DNA of 64,000 nucleotides from Ipomoea triloba (Eukaryota > Streptophyta > Magnoliopsida > Solanales > Convolvulaceae). Under the pieces are notes generated by a model. That model did not search any database. It was not told the origin of the DNA and saw only the letters and a program-made list of their open reading frames with translations. The stretch lies in the NCBI RefSeq assembly GCF_003576645.1, contig NC_044920.1:8661554-8725553 (forward strand), read 5' to 3'. Each line of letters begins with the position of its first letter. Positions within the stretch are counted from its first letter, which is position 1. Of this stretch, positions 35,545 to 45,595 are shown one piece after another. The position numbers and the translations under genes were made by a program.

Positions 35545-36470
35545 TCTATTTTGTCCATGCTCATCTTGTCTCTATTCGAAGAGGTTATGTACGTCGCTGT
35601 GGGTCATATACTATGTCCAGGGGCCTGTGTTTAGCTATTGAAGCTGCCTTTAGGTACTCCTCTTGGGCACATTCTATGAGTATCCTTAGTTAGTTACAAT
35701 CTTTGCGCTAGGGAGACTCTACAACGAGTGAGTATCTTAGAAAAACCAAGGTTTTATTTAGACTACTTGTCGAAGCTAGGAGGCAAATTGGATTAGATGA
35801 ACAAAATCTTTATTTGTTCAAGGGTTTCCATCTTGAGTACCGCGTTTCTTCATAAACCACTAAGGAACCTGTCACCATTGATCAACTCAACGACTACCTA
35901 ACTGCATATTAGTTTATTTATATGGATGACACTTCACCTACTTCTGCAGCCCCATCGTCAACACTTGTTGCACAAGGAGGATCATCCACTACTAGTCTGT
36001 AGCAGCAAGCCAATCCTCACCCTCGTGGTCGTGGTTATGTTCCAAAATGTCAGATCTACAACAATCTTTGGCATACTGGCCTTCAGTGTTACCAACGATT
36101 CTCAAGCCCTCCTACTCCCCAGGCAAATCTGACCTATGCAAGTGATCTAGCCACAACTATGTTTTCTCAGCACTAGCTTCTTGATACTGGGGCTACACAT
36201 CATGCCACTCCAAACTCATCTTCTTTGCAGCAAGTAGAACGATATAGGGGCAACAACACTCTTTGAGTCGGTAATGAATACTTGAACTTCTCTTTGTTCT
36301 ACTTGTCAGCTAGGGGAATCCTCACGATTTCTTCTAAAAAGAGTCGCAACATCTAGTTCTTTTGTTTTAGATTTAATTTACACAGACATTTGGGGACATT
36401 CCCCAAGTCTTATCGAATGAAGGTCATTGTTATTTTGTTATATTTGTTGGTGATTATTTGTTGATGGATC
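35545..36470 (+). pseudogene. Copia gag-protease-integrase start, inverted relative to its LTRs
   Basis: Plus-strand homology, broken by stops: gag C-terminal part (QIGLDEQNLYLFKGF near 35790), knuckle-like region (CQIYNNLWHTGLQC near 36050), protease LLDTGATHHAT (36178-36210), then integrase start LIYTDIWGHSPSL and GHCYFVIFV (36372-36460). The order and position are exactly those expected if the 5' half of the minus-strand element had flipped in place. The rest of the integrase is missing. Confidence 0.7.
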
Positions 36471-36490
36471 TTTTAGGTCTGCTGATACCA

Positions 36491-36680
36491 GATAAAAACA
36501 ATAAATATGAGAAGAATAATAGTTCTAGAAGAATGAAGTGTTATAAATAGCCGAATAATACAATGCGAGACTATTTATAGGGATATAAAGAGTCCTAGTT
36601 AGACAAGGAATAATACAATAAATATTTACAATAATACAACGAGAAGGATTCTAGTGTGACTATGGAATAGAATCCTAATA
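36491..36680 (-). repeat. 5' LTR of the minus-strand copia
   Basis: Pairs with 30528-30727. The primer binding site immediately follows on the minus strand. Confidence 0.85.
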
Positions 36681-36685
36681 GTATC

Positions 36686-37570
36686 GATTATAGTTTGAGT
36701 GAGAAATTTTCTTCTACATATGCTATTAAATAGATATAGATATTGATGGGATATTGCGAGTTGGGCTTGGCCCACCTAATATTCTATGTGGTTTTAGGGC
36801 CCAAGGGACTCTTAGAGAGGGCGTTTTGGGCGGGTAAGAAGTGTATCACAACAGTGAGCGTGTGTGGTTCTGGTTAGACGGGGTAGGCGATATGGCGGAT
36901 GGACCGGCGGGTGCTGTGGCGGCTAGACCGGCGTGTGGCTGAACCAATAGGTCGGGTGGTGGTGTGATAGGCGGGGTGGCGGTTGGACGTGTGGTCGCGT
37001 GCGGCAAGGCGTGCGTCTAGTGTGGGGGGCAACACGGTGGCGTGCATGGCGTGGTAGAGTGGCAACGCGGCGTGCATGGAATGCATGGCGACATGTGTGT
37101 ACATAGTGAGGGTGCATGCTTGACGCGACCGAGAAGGGGGCACGTGAGTGGTTGTGGTTGATAGGTGTGGGATGTTGTACATGTGGGTGGTAAGGGTAAA
37201 TTCTCTAATAGAATAAAAAGGGGGGGGGGGGTTCTGGTCTGTTGGAGACACAACAGAAAACAAGTGACTTCTCCTGCCTGCTAGTAAAGGTCTTTCTCCT
37301 TCAATCGCCTTGTCAAGGGTCAATTCCTGTGGGTAAATTATTATTTTTTAGGCTCGTTCGTTAATATCCTGGCTTTTTTTTTTTTGTGTTTATGTTATTT
37401 TGTTTCTTCATTTCTGGTTTCCTGGGCCAACTTTGGGCTTACTTAATTATTTCGTTGGGCCTCACGCCCCTAAGCAATAATACTCAATTTACCTGTACTT
37501 GCCTTTTATTTTATGCACCCGGTTTATGGTGGACATGGTCCAATAAAACCATCATTGGTGTCATCTATGG
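36686..37570 (+). mobile_element. Possible gypsy LTR end with primer-binding-like site
   Basis: At about 37550 the phrase ATTGGTGTCATCTATGGGA resembles the TTGGCGCCATCTGTGGG site that follows LTRs of Tat/Athila-type gypsy elements, after C-to-T decay. The upstream 36770-37320 is GC-rich and could be LTR, but no matching second LTR or coding region is in the window. The long minus-strand His/Thr/Pro-rich open frame here is judged spurious. Confidence 0.3.
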
Positions 37571-37629
37571 GATCGTTACGAAAAGTATACGTTCCTAGTC
37601 TTTACCTTCCTTTAAATAATAACAATTCA

Positions 37630-37740
37630 ATGGTTGCCAAAGACCTTGTGATCTAATGGCACCCGGTTGCACCCCCACATGGGAGGGGGTGGATTTGGGC
37701 GTCAGGAGGATAAGTTTGCTTTTGTTTTAATTTCTTTTTG
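37630..37740 (+). mobile_element. Possible tRNA-derived SINE fragment
   Basis: The phrase GACCTTGTGATCTAATGGCA followed by CCCGGTTGCACCCCCACATG is the head typical of plant SINEs (box A region). The expected box B is weak (GGATTTGGGCGTC). No clear poly-A or TSD. Confidence 0.4.
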
Positions 37741-37889
37741 GTTATAAGACTTGTCTATTTGTTTTTCAAAAAATACAACTAGTGAGGATGCTATGATAAG
37801 GCCTTCTACATTAGTGGATTTTGCATAGTTTTTGAGGTAAATGATGCTTAGTTAGAAGAGAGAGAGTATGTGAGGTTGTCCTGCAAATT

Positions 37890-38415
37890 TGAGGTTTTAG
37901 CAATGCAAGTGGGGCCTATTGTGAGAGGAGAGAGGCGCCTCACGCTGTGTGAGGCACAACTCCACCTGGTCACATAAAGTTATTTTTTTTTCAAATTTAA
38001 TTTTTATTTTTTTCTTTTCTTCTTTCCCTTCACTTTCATTTTCTCTTTTATAGTTACACCTGCAAAATCTCCTCAAAAACTTCACACTACTGAGACCATC
38101 CCCATTTGTGAAATTTAGGGAGATTTTAGAATAGTAAAATCTAGGGGATGAGTTTTTAACAAATATGAATAGTGGAATTTAAGTGAGTTTTTTTCTCGCA
38201 AGGGGGGAGATTTTGGTAGCTTTTGTTGGCCCCACTGGGGGAAGACACCAATTTTCGCGCCCAGGAGGGTCCGTGGCTAAAAGTAATTTTTTTTTTTCAA
38301 TTTTTGTTTTTTTTTTTGTTCTTTTCTTTTTTTCTTCTACCATCATTTTCTATTTCCTGATCACACCTGGAAAATCTCCTAAAAAACAAAGTATTGAGGA
38401 AGGCTTGAGGATGAC
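37890..38415. repeat. Two diverged copies of a T-rich block in tandem
   Basis: Copy one (37898-38090) and copy two (38224-38390) share the order GGGGCC, long T/C-rich tract, then ACACCTGGAAAATCTCCT, followed by AAAAAC. Possibly an old tandem insertion or segmental duplication. Confidence 0.5.
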
Positions 38416-38428
38416 CTAAAACGACAAA

Positions 38429-39371
38429 TTATACCGTGCACCACGTACGGAAACGGCGTTGTTTTGAGCATTGTAAACTAACCGTCCCTTTTATTAGAAA
38501 TCACGTTTCCCGTTTCGGCCAGTCTCTGTATTTATGTTAATATTCTGTGTATTCTAGGTAACCGTTCTGTGTATTCCAGGCAATCATTTTGTGTATTCTA
38601 GGCAACCGTTCTGTGTATTCATGTTAATAATATATGTTGTGATGTGTTTGTGCATTCGAATGTTTAGGAGGATGACTTCTGTGTATTTTATGTCAATATT
38701 CTGTGTATTCATGTTATTAACACAGTTTGTGATGTGTTTGTGCATTCGAATGTTAGGATGATGAGTTCTGTGTATTTTGTGCAGTTCTTATACCGTGGAT
38801 CATGGTCCACAATGCATTGTGGACCATGGATCATGACTGATACTGTAGTTGTGTTGAACTGATACTGCAGTTGTGTTGAACGGATACTGCAGTTGTGTTG
38901 AACGTATACTGCAGTTGTGCGGAACAGAGGTCGTGTCATCCGTCTGAAACTGCAGTTGTGTTGAACTGATACTGCAATTGTGATGAACAGATATTGCAGT
39001 TGTTTTGAAAGGATACTGCAGTTGTGTTGAACGGATGAACGACCTCTATTCCGCGCAACTGCACTTTCCTTTCAACACAATTGCACTATCATTTCAACAC
39101 AACTGCAGTATCCTTTCAACACAACTGCAGTATCAGCCATGATCATGGTCCACAATATAATTTGCGGTATTTTGTGTCAATATTCTGTGTATTTTGGGCA
39201 AACATTCTGTGTATTCTAAGCAAACGTTCTCTGTATTTTAGATAATGATTATGTGTATTATAGATAATGAATTTTTTAGAGTCATTCGCGTCCGCGTCCA
39301 TTCACATCAAAACAAAATCATTTTAGACCAGAGTTCACATTGTTATTTGCATGGTGGTCCACGATATAACG
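38429..39371. mobile_element. Fold-back element with 22-bp repeats in both arms
   Basis: Outer ends TTATACCGTGCACCACG and CGTGGTGGACC-type are inverted. Inner arms (38811-38935 and 39045-39175) are inverted copies made of tandem GATACTGCAGTTGTGTTGAA units, followed by GCGGAACAGAGGTCGT. 38801-38828 is a perfect 28-bp palindrome (CATGGTCCACAATG and its complement). Flanking direct repeats of TTCTGTGTATTCTAGGCAA lie at 38540-38625 and 39180-39240. No coding region. Confidence 0.65.
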
Positions 39372-39846
39372 ATGGGACCTAAAACATACCATTGGAAACA
39401 AAAGATTTATGACAAGACATCAGCCATTTGTACTGCGAGGCTTGTACTCCAAACTCCAAAGCCTTAAAATCTGCGGAATCGAGGCATCTTCCTTAAATGT
39501 TTTTAATATTTTATTCTCAAGTCCGCTCCTCTTTCTCTCTGCTGACACGCTCACTTCCCGAAGCAAACTCGTCACGCCTCAGCACTAAGCATAGCCCCCA
39601 CTCGTGTCACTATTCCTCTCGAGCTCCGACACCCACTCCTTTACCGTACAGAGAGACGTTATAGTCTTCTGATCCTCAACAACAAGAACAAAAATACCAA
39701 CGTTACAAAACAAAAGCATCAGCAGAACCCAGTAAACAAGAAAGAACAGAGTGAGTTTGCAAAAAAAAAAAAAAAGAACAGAGTGAAGTGAGGAGAGAGA
39801 GAGAGGGTGAAGGAGAAGCACTTAAGAAGAAGAAGAAGAAGAAGAA
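39372..39846 (+). promoter_or_regulatory. Upstream region and probable 5' UTR of the glucanase gene
   Basis: No clear TATA box beyond TTTTTAATATTTTATT at about 39499. 39520-39846 becomes CT- then GA-rich, ending in GAAGAAGAAGAAGAAGAA just before the start codon, as plant 5' leaders often do. The fold-back element ends only about 150 bp upstream of this stretch. Confidence 0.45.
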
Positions 39847-42800
39847 ATGGGAATGTGGTTCAGACTCATCTTTGCATGTTCTTTGCTCTTGCTGCTTCTG
39901 GGTATGTTCAAAATTGCTCCTTTTCCTACTTTTGTTTTTTTTTTTTTTGGGGTTTTCAAGGTTCATTTTCATTTGGGTTTCTTGCTAAGATTAGTTGTTG
40001 TTGAGGTGGTTTTTGCTTCTTATAGTGTTAACTTGATTATGTTTTAATGTGATATCTGAGAACCGACATTTCACTGTAGTTATCACTAGCAGCAGCTCAA
40101 GTCTGCTTCTTTACCTAAATATCAAGAAATCTTCAAATGTTCTTTATCCCTAAAGCTAGTTTTGCTAGTATCATCTCATCTAGGCCTTCAGTCTTCTTTT
40201 AATTTGTCCCATTCATAGGTCAATGGAAGTGTTAGACCGACAACATATAGTATAAAGAAAGCAACTAATCTGTTAAACAAAGTTTAGGGGAGAAAACTAA
40301 TATGCCCACCACTTCATGTTTGGTTGACACACCTGGCACCCTATCAGCAGCCCCAACTCTCAGTCACTGATTCAACAGCCGTTTCCCTTGCTGGTTCACT
40401 GCCTAATGGAATGGCTTTACAGTTTAACCTTATAAAGTATATTCAGTAGTAGTATGGTTTGTGTGTGAGTATGTGGATTTGGTATAGATGTACCTGCATT
40501 ATTAATGTATTGTGTAATGGTGGTTGCATTAGCATTTGGTGGTTTATCAATTGGAATTTTGGGGGGCCAGTCTGCCAGCCAGCTAGAATGCATTATTTTT
40601 TATGGTAGGCCCTGGATGATCTATATTTTAATCAGTCAGGTGATGAAAACCAGGGTGCTTGCTTGCATACTGGTTCACAATGCTATGCATATGCACCCTT
40701 CATATCATAATATATTAATGTTCATTATTGTATGTTCATGTTCATGTGATAACTGTTCATATGGTAATCATTTGAATACAAGTGTGTTCGCATACGAGAG
40801 CATTAGTGTATTATGAACATTGTTGGTAGGATGCAGGTAGCTATGTGCACCAATTACCCCTTTTGCTTTCAATTGCCAGCTGATATGGTGTAACTTGTGG
40901 ACCACTCTAGCTAAAACTTGGCCTAGTAATAAATAGAAGCTTGAAATGGTATTTTCATTAGTAATTTTTAAATGTCATTGGTTTTGGTTGAGTAATTATT
41001 GTTCTGTTATTCGTGGTCCCTTTCCAGCATTTGAGTAGCTCCACTGGAGGGTACTTATATGAGATTGTGGCTGTTTCTGACTGTGCTTAATTGTGGTTTT
41101 AATGAAAGCGGGAGACTGGTATATACATTTTGAAAATATGGTCGGTGAGGGGATTGGCCAGTTGTGGTCGTTTAACTTTGCCTCTAGAAAGAATCAAAGC
41201 CGTTGGCAAATAAATAGTCCATTTAGTAGTTTGCCTGTTTATCTAAGAGTATAATAAACCCATTGGGTCGGGATGCATGTTTAGCAGTTGTTTGAGTAAT
41301 TGACTGCTTTTGTTTTTTACTTTTAAGTTGCCATAGATGCTGTCCAAAACTATTCTTGCCTGAGATTACTGAATTATTACATTATTGAGTTTTCGAATTC
41401 CTTTTTGGCTATGCTTAGTTGCTTACTTCAACTATTGAATTTGTTGATTACGTAAATGTAGGTATCTGCAGAGGAAGCAAAATTGGAGTCTGCTATGGAA
41501 GGAATGCAGATGATCTTCCCACACCGGATAAAGCTGTGCAGCTTATTCAACAACACAATATTAAATATGCGAGGATATATGATTCAAACATCCAAGTTCT
41601 TAAGGCGTTTGCAAATACTGGAATTGAGCTCATGATCGGAATTCCAAATTCGGACTTGTTACCGTTTTCTCAATTCCAATCCAATGCCGATACGTGGTTG
41701 AAGAACAGCATCCTTCCGTACTATCCAGCGACAAAAATCACTTCTATAACTGTTGGTGCTGAAGTCACAGAAGCCTCTAGCAATGTATCTGCCATGGTAG
41801 TACCTGCAATGAAAAATGTATTCACAGCTCTACGAAAAGCCGGTCTTCACAAGAGGATCAAGGTTTCTACTACGCATTCCTTGGGCGTTTTATCTCGATC
41901 TTTCCCGCCTTCTGCGGGAGCTTTTAATAGTAGCCATGCTTATTTTCTCAAACCGTTGTTGGAATTCCTTGCTGAAAACCGGTCGCCTTTCATGGTTAAC
42001 ATATATCCATACTATGCATATAGAGATTCCTCAACCAATGTCTCCCTAGACTATGCTCTATTCGAGTCGTCCTCAGAAGTAATTGATCCGAATACCGGTT
42101 TGCTATACACAAATATGCTTGATGCTCAGCTTGATGCCATCTACTATGCTTTGATGGCTCTGAATTTCAGAACAATTAATATCATGGTGACAGAAACGGG
42201 CTGGCCTTCTAAAGGATCCCCTAAAGAGACAGCTGCCACTCCAGATAATGCACAAACCTACAACACAAACTTGATTCGGCATGTTATCAATAACACCGGT
42301 ACCCCAGCAAAACCAGGGGAGGACATTGATGTTTACATCTTTTCGCTATTCAATGAGAATAGAAAACCTGGTTTAGAATCCGAGAGAAACTGGGGCTTGT
42401 TTTTTCCGGACCAAACAAGTGTCTACAACCTGGATTTCACTGGGAAAGGTGCGGTGGATGTTAGTACAGGTGCCAACCTCACTAGTTCAAATGGAACGTG
42501 GTGCATTGCTTCATCGACCGCATCTGAAGCTGACCTGGAGAATGCTTTGAATTGGGCTTGTGGTTCTGGCAATGTGGACTGCTCTGCTATACAGCCTAGT
42601 CAGCCTTGCTTTGAGCCCGATAATCTTGTTTCTCATGCCTCGTTTGCGTTCAACAGTTACTACCAACAGAATGGAGCTACTGATGTTGCTTGCAGCTTTG
42701 GAGGAGTTGGTGTTAGAACAAATAAGAACCCAAGTACGTGTACAAACATCCATTTTCCAATATTTCTTTGATTCTCTTTCCCTCCCCCAGTCCCCCTCCC

Positions 42801-43966
42801 TCCTATATATGTGTGTGTGTAGGTGCATGCTTCTCATGGAATTTATGCACAAGACATCTGAGTTATGGCAGACAATATCTTGGTTTTTGCCCAAATTTAA
42901 ATGCATTTAAACAAATACTCTATTGATGCTACACCTTTAAATGCTAATCACTAGTACTGGAAAAACATTGAAGTGTTTGTAGGATTACTACTGGTAATAT
43001 CTATAGGCAAATTTACATAGTATATTGCAAATATAAAGACACTAGTAGAGTAACTTTAATGTGTTGAGCAAATAGCATATAAACATAAATGTGCAGTTTT
43101 CAACCATCAGCTTAGTCTTTTAGTTGATGGAACACATGATTTAATTTAGTATAGAGCCAACTCCATGTCAAAAGTCATGACTATGGTCCATGTGTGTGTT
43201 GCTTGGAGCCCATCAAGGCTCGTACACATGAGGGAGCGTGTTGAGTATTTAATATATATAATATAAATGTGCAGTCTAACTATCAACTTAGTCTTTTAGT
43301 TGGGATGGAGCACATGCTTCAATTTAATGTCCTTTCTGTCAGTGTCTAGAACTAGCGTGAGATGAACAACTATACATTTTAAACATGTCATGTGGTGCTG
43401 AAATAAAAGGATTTAACTTCTGATGTAGTTGACGACAAATAGAAGTCCTTGTAGTTCGAGTGTAAATATGTTGTATAAGTGTTAGTTAAAGTGCTCAAAT
43501 TGATTTTAAAAGCCCTCTAGTTTTGTCATTTATGGAGAGAATAGGTACGAGTTTCTTTTTCCCCTAAACTGAGTTTAAAATGATCTCTTGCCTTTTTTTT
43601 CATTTTCTTAATCAGATTTTGGATCTGCTAATCTATCTTTAAAAAGTCTCGTCAAAATCACTCTCACTCACCCCTTTCTCTATGATGCTTTTGCAGGCTA
43701 CGACAACTGTCTCTACATGACCACGGGGTAAGTGATGTTCCAATATGATTTCCAAGTGAGACAGCGAGTGTGTGTCTACTCATGTTATTGATGTGTTTTT
43801 ATATTGTACACTTAACAGGAGTAAAGCTGCTACCGCAGCTAGCAATGCAACAGCCAGCCCTACAAGAGCATCATCATCAGCAGCAGCACAAAGAATTTCT
43901 TTGCAGATTCCAGGCTATTATTCACTTGCGCCTTTTCTCCTTCTCTTCTTTAGCGTCTTTTATTAA
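39847..43966 (+). CDS. Glucan endo-1,3-beta-glucosidase (GH17) with X8 domain, GPI-anchored
   Basis: Four exons: 39847-39901, 41462-42733, 43697-43727, 43819-43966 (1506 nt, 501 residues), with all introns GT-AG and in frame. Exon 1 is a hydrophobic signal peptide (Leu run, residues 10-18). The GH17 barrel spans about 22-340; likely acid/base Glu119 (ITVGAEVTE) and nucleophile Glu263 (VTETGWPSKG). The X8/CBM43 callose-binding domain spans about 364-450, with the six Cys (WCIA, WACG, DCSAI, PCFEP, ACSFGG, NCLY). A Ser/Ala/Thr linker and a hydrophobic tail (YYSLAPFLLLFF) fit a GPI signal. The predicted product hydrolyses callose at the cell wall or plasmodesmata. Intron 1 is 1.56 kb; intron 2 (963 bp) contains a TRIM element. 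It looks intact. Confidence 0.93.
43062..43324 (+). mobile_element. TRIM element (263 bp) in glucanase intron 2
   Basis: Two short LTRs, 43062-43146 and 43239-43324, both start TGTTGAG and share AAATGTGCAGT, TCTTTTAGTTG and ACACATG. Between them is 92 bp that starts with a decayed initiator-Met primer site (TAGTATAGAGCCAA) and ends with a purine tract (ATGAGGGAGCG). TSD TAATG occurs at 43057-43061 and 43325-43329. There is no coding room, as is typical of terminal-repeat retrotransposons in miniature. It lies in gene orientation and away from both splice sites. Confidence 0.8.
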
Positions 43967-44713
43967 GGTGGTACATCATCCAGCACCATCCCCCGCTACA
44001 TGTGTTATGAAGCGAAATTCAACTTCAGATCGAGTTACGAGGATTCAATTGCAGGCTGGCAATCTTGGCACAATTTTGTACGATAGGTTCTTTCCTAGGA
44101 CATGGTGGAACAGTTTCATGCCAAGATGTAGATGTATCATTCATCTATTCTATTAATTCATGAAGCTCTCTATTTCTGTAAAGAGGTGAGCTCTGTCCAA
44201 TATGTATGTCTTGATGAGAAGAAACAGACTGGAACTATTGTGCAAAACCAGTGTGCTTTTGTGGCATCAAAAACGTTTTGTTTTTTTTTCTTTAGTCTAC
44301 TTATTTTCAATGATATATAAATGTACATTAAAGGTTTGTTTTTAGGTATATATTACTTAAAATGGACTTTTAGTCACACTAGAAATAAACTTCAAAAAAA
44401 TATCATTCAATATTCAATATACTAAAATTGAAAATTTAATATGCTAAAAATGAATTTACTTGTCAATTTATATTGTAAATGTGGACCATAGTCTAATTGT
44501 CTACAGTATAATAATTGCTTGGAACATGGATAGGCCATAAAAGGATCTGTTTGAAACGTCTTATTCGGGCCTCAATTGGTACTGCCCCATACAAGATTTA
44601 TGGTCCCAACTCCCAATAATAATTTCACTTTCTGTCTATTTTTTAACGTGTATCACTTTAAGTTCACCACCTATATAAATAATGGGCAAGAAAAGATCAT
44701 GTTCAATCATTTA
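43967..44713 (+). other. 3' UTR of the glucanase and following intergenic DNA
   Basis: 44300-44330 (TTTCAATGATATATAAATG) is a plausible near-upstream polyadenylation region. Beyond it the DNA is AT-rich with no gene. Confidence 0.4.
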
Positions 44714-44715
44714 TA

Positions 44716-44984
44716 CTACCTCCGTCCTATTTTGGTTGTCTGGTTCGTTTAGTTCGTTTAACGAGACTTGACTGAAGTTATTTTTAATATAATTTTTCAT
44801 AATATTAAGTTTAGCATTAATATATAAAATTTATATATTTAGAAACTACATTAAAAATACTATTAAACACAAAAAAAATTAAATTTAAAAATAATAAAAA
44901 ATTACTAAAGAAAATAAACAATGAAGAAAGAGTTGGTTTAACCAATGAATAGTTAATAGGATAAGTAAAATGGGACAGATGAAG
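44716..44984. mobile_element. Stowaway (Tc1/mariner) MITE, 269 bp
   Basis: TIRs CTACCTCCGTCCTATTTT and AAAATGGGACAGATGAAG, flanked by TA dinucleotides (44714-44715, 44985-44986). CTCCGTCC is the usual Stowaway terminus. Confidence 0.85.
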
Positions 44985-44986
44985 TA

Positions 44987-45595
44987 TTTTCTATACATTT
45001 TAGCTTACATAATAGGGGGCAAATTTTATGTTACAAGTACTACGAGTACAAAGTATTTTTAATATACTAAAAATATATTTTTGTGTATTGAATATATATT
45101 ACAGAATATTTGATAGTATACAAAATAATGTATTTTTAATAATCAAATAATATACTTTCAGTACTCAAATAATTTACTTTTTATAAATACAATGTACATT
45201 TTTAACATATTAAAAATATATTATTTGTGTCTTAAATGTACATTATTTGATAGTATACAAAATAATATATCTTCGATATCCAAATAATATACTTTGCATT
45301 TGTGATTCACTTATAATAAGGCAGCTGGGCAAAGATGGAGGTAAAAAACAGTGACACCAGAAAAATTACATAAAATCATATATTAAAGAACTGATGCAGT
45401 CAAGTTCAAAGCATCAATTAAAAGAAAAAAAAAACAATCAAAATAATTATCTCAGAAGAAATCATCAAGTCACCCTTCCAAAAGGGGAAAAAAACACAAG
45501 GGAAATACACTTTGGATCCAAGGGGAAATTATATCTACTACTACTACTTTGGCTGTGATCCATCATCTGCAAGAAACCAATACCCACCAAAATGA
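44987..45595. other. AT-rich DNA and 3' UTR of the profilin gene
   Basis: 45040-45300 has several near-repeats of AAATAATATACTTT and its complement. The stretch up to 45595 is downstream of the profilin stop codon and presumably includes its 3' UTR. Confidence 0.4.

Larger units (their letters stand above)
30528..36680 (-). mobile_element. Ty1/copia element with nested CACTA and internal inversion
   Basis: Two LTRs of about 190-200 bp (30528-30727 and 36491-36680) begin TATTAGGA on the minus strand. They are flanked by GTATC duplications (30523-30527, 36681-36685). A primer binding site TGGTATCAGC (36481-36490, minus) abuts the right LTR. A purine tract TTGAGGGGGGCG (30728-30739, minus) abuts the left LTR. 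RNase H and reverse transcriptase remnants are on the minus strand, but gag, protease and the start of integrase are on the plus strand. A CACTA transposon interrupts the RNase H region at 30850-34147. Confidence 0.85.

Noticed and set aside
36874..37323. 149-codon minus-strand His/Thr/Pro-rich open frame
   Set aside because: Low-complexity translation of a GTGG/GGCG-rich stretch; frames overlap on the same strand with equal length, and no domain is seen.
39788..40047. Alternative overlapping frames near the glucanase start
   Set aside because: Only the frame from 39847 gives a signal peptide that splices in frame to 41462; the others read through the GT donor at 39902.
42511..42910. Open frames on both strands over the end of glucanase exon 2
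   Set aside because: Shadows of the X8-domain exon and of the start of intron 2.
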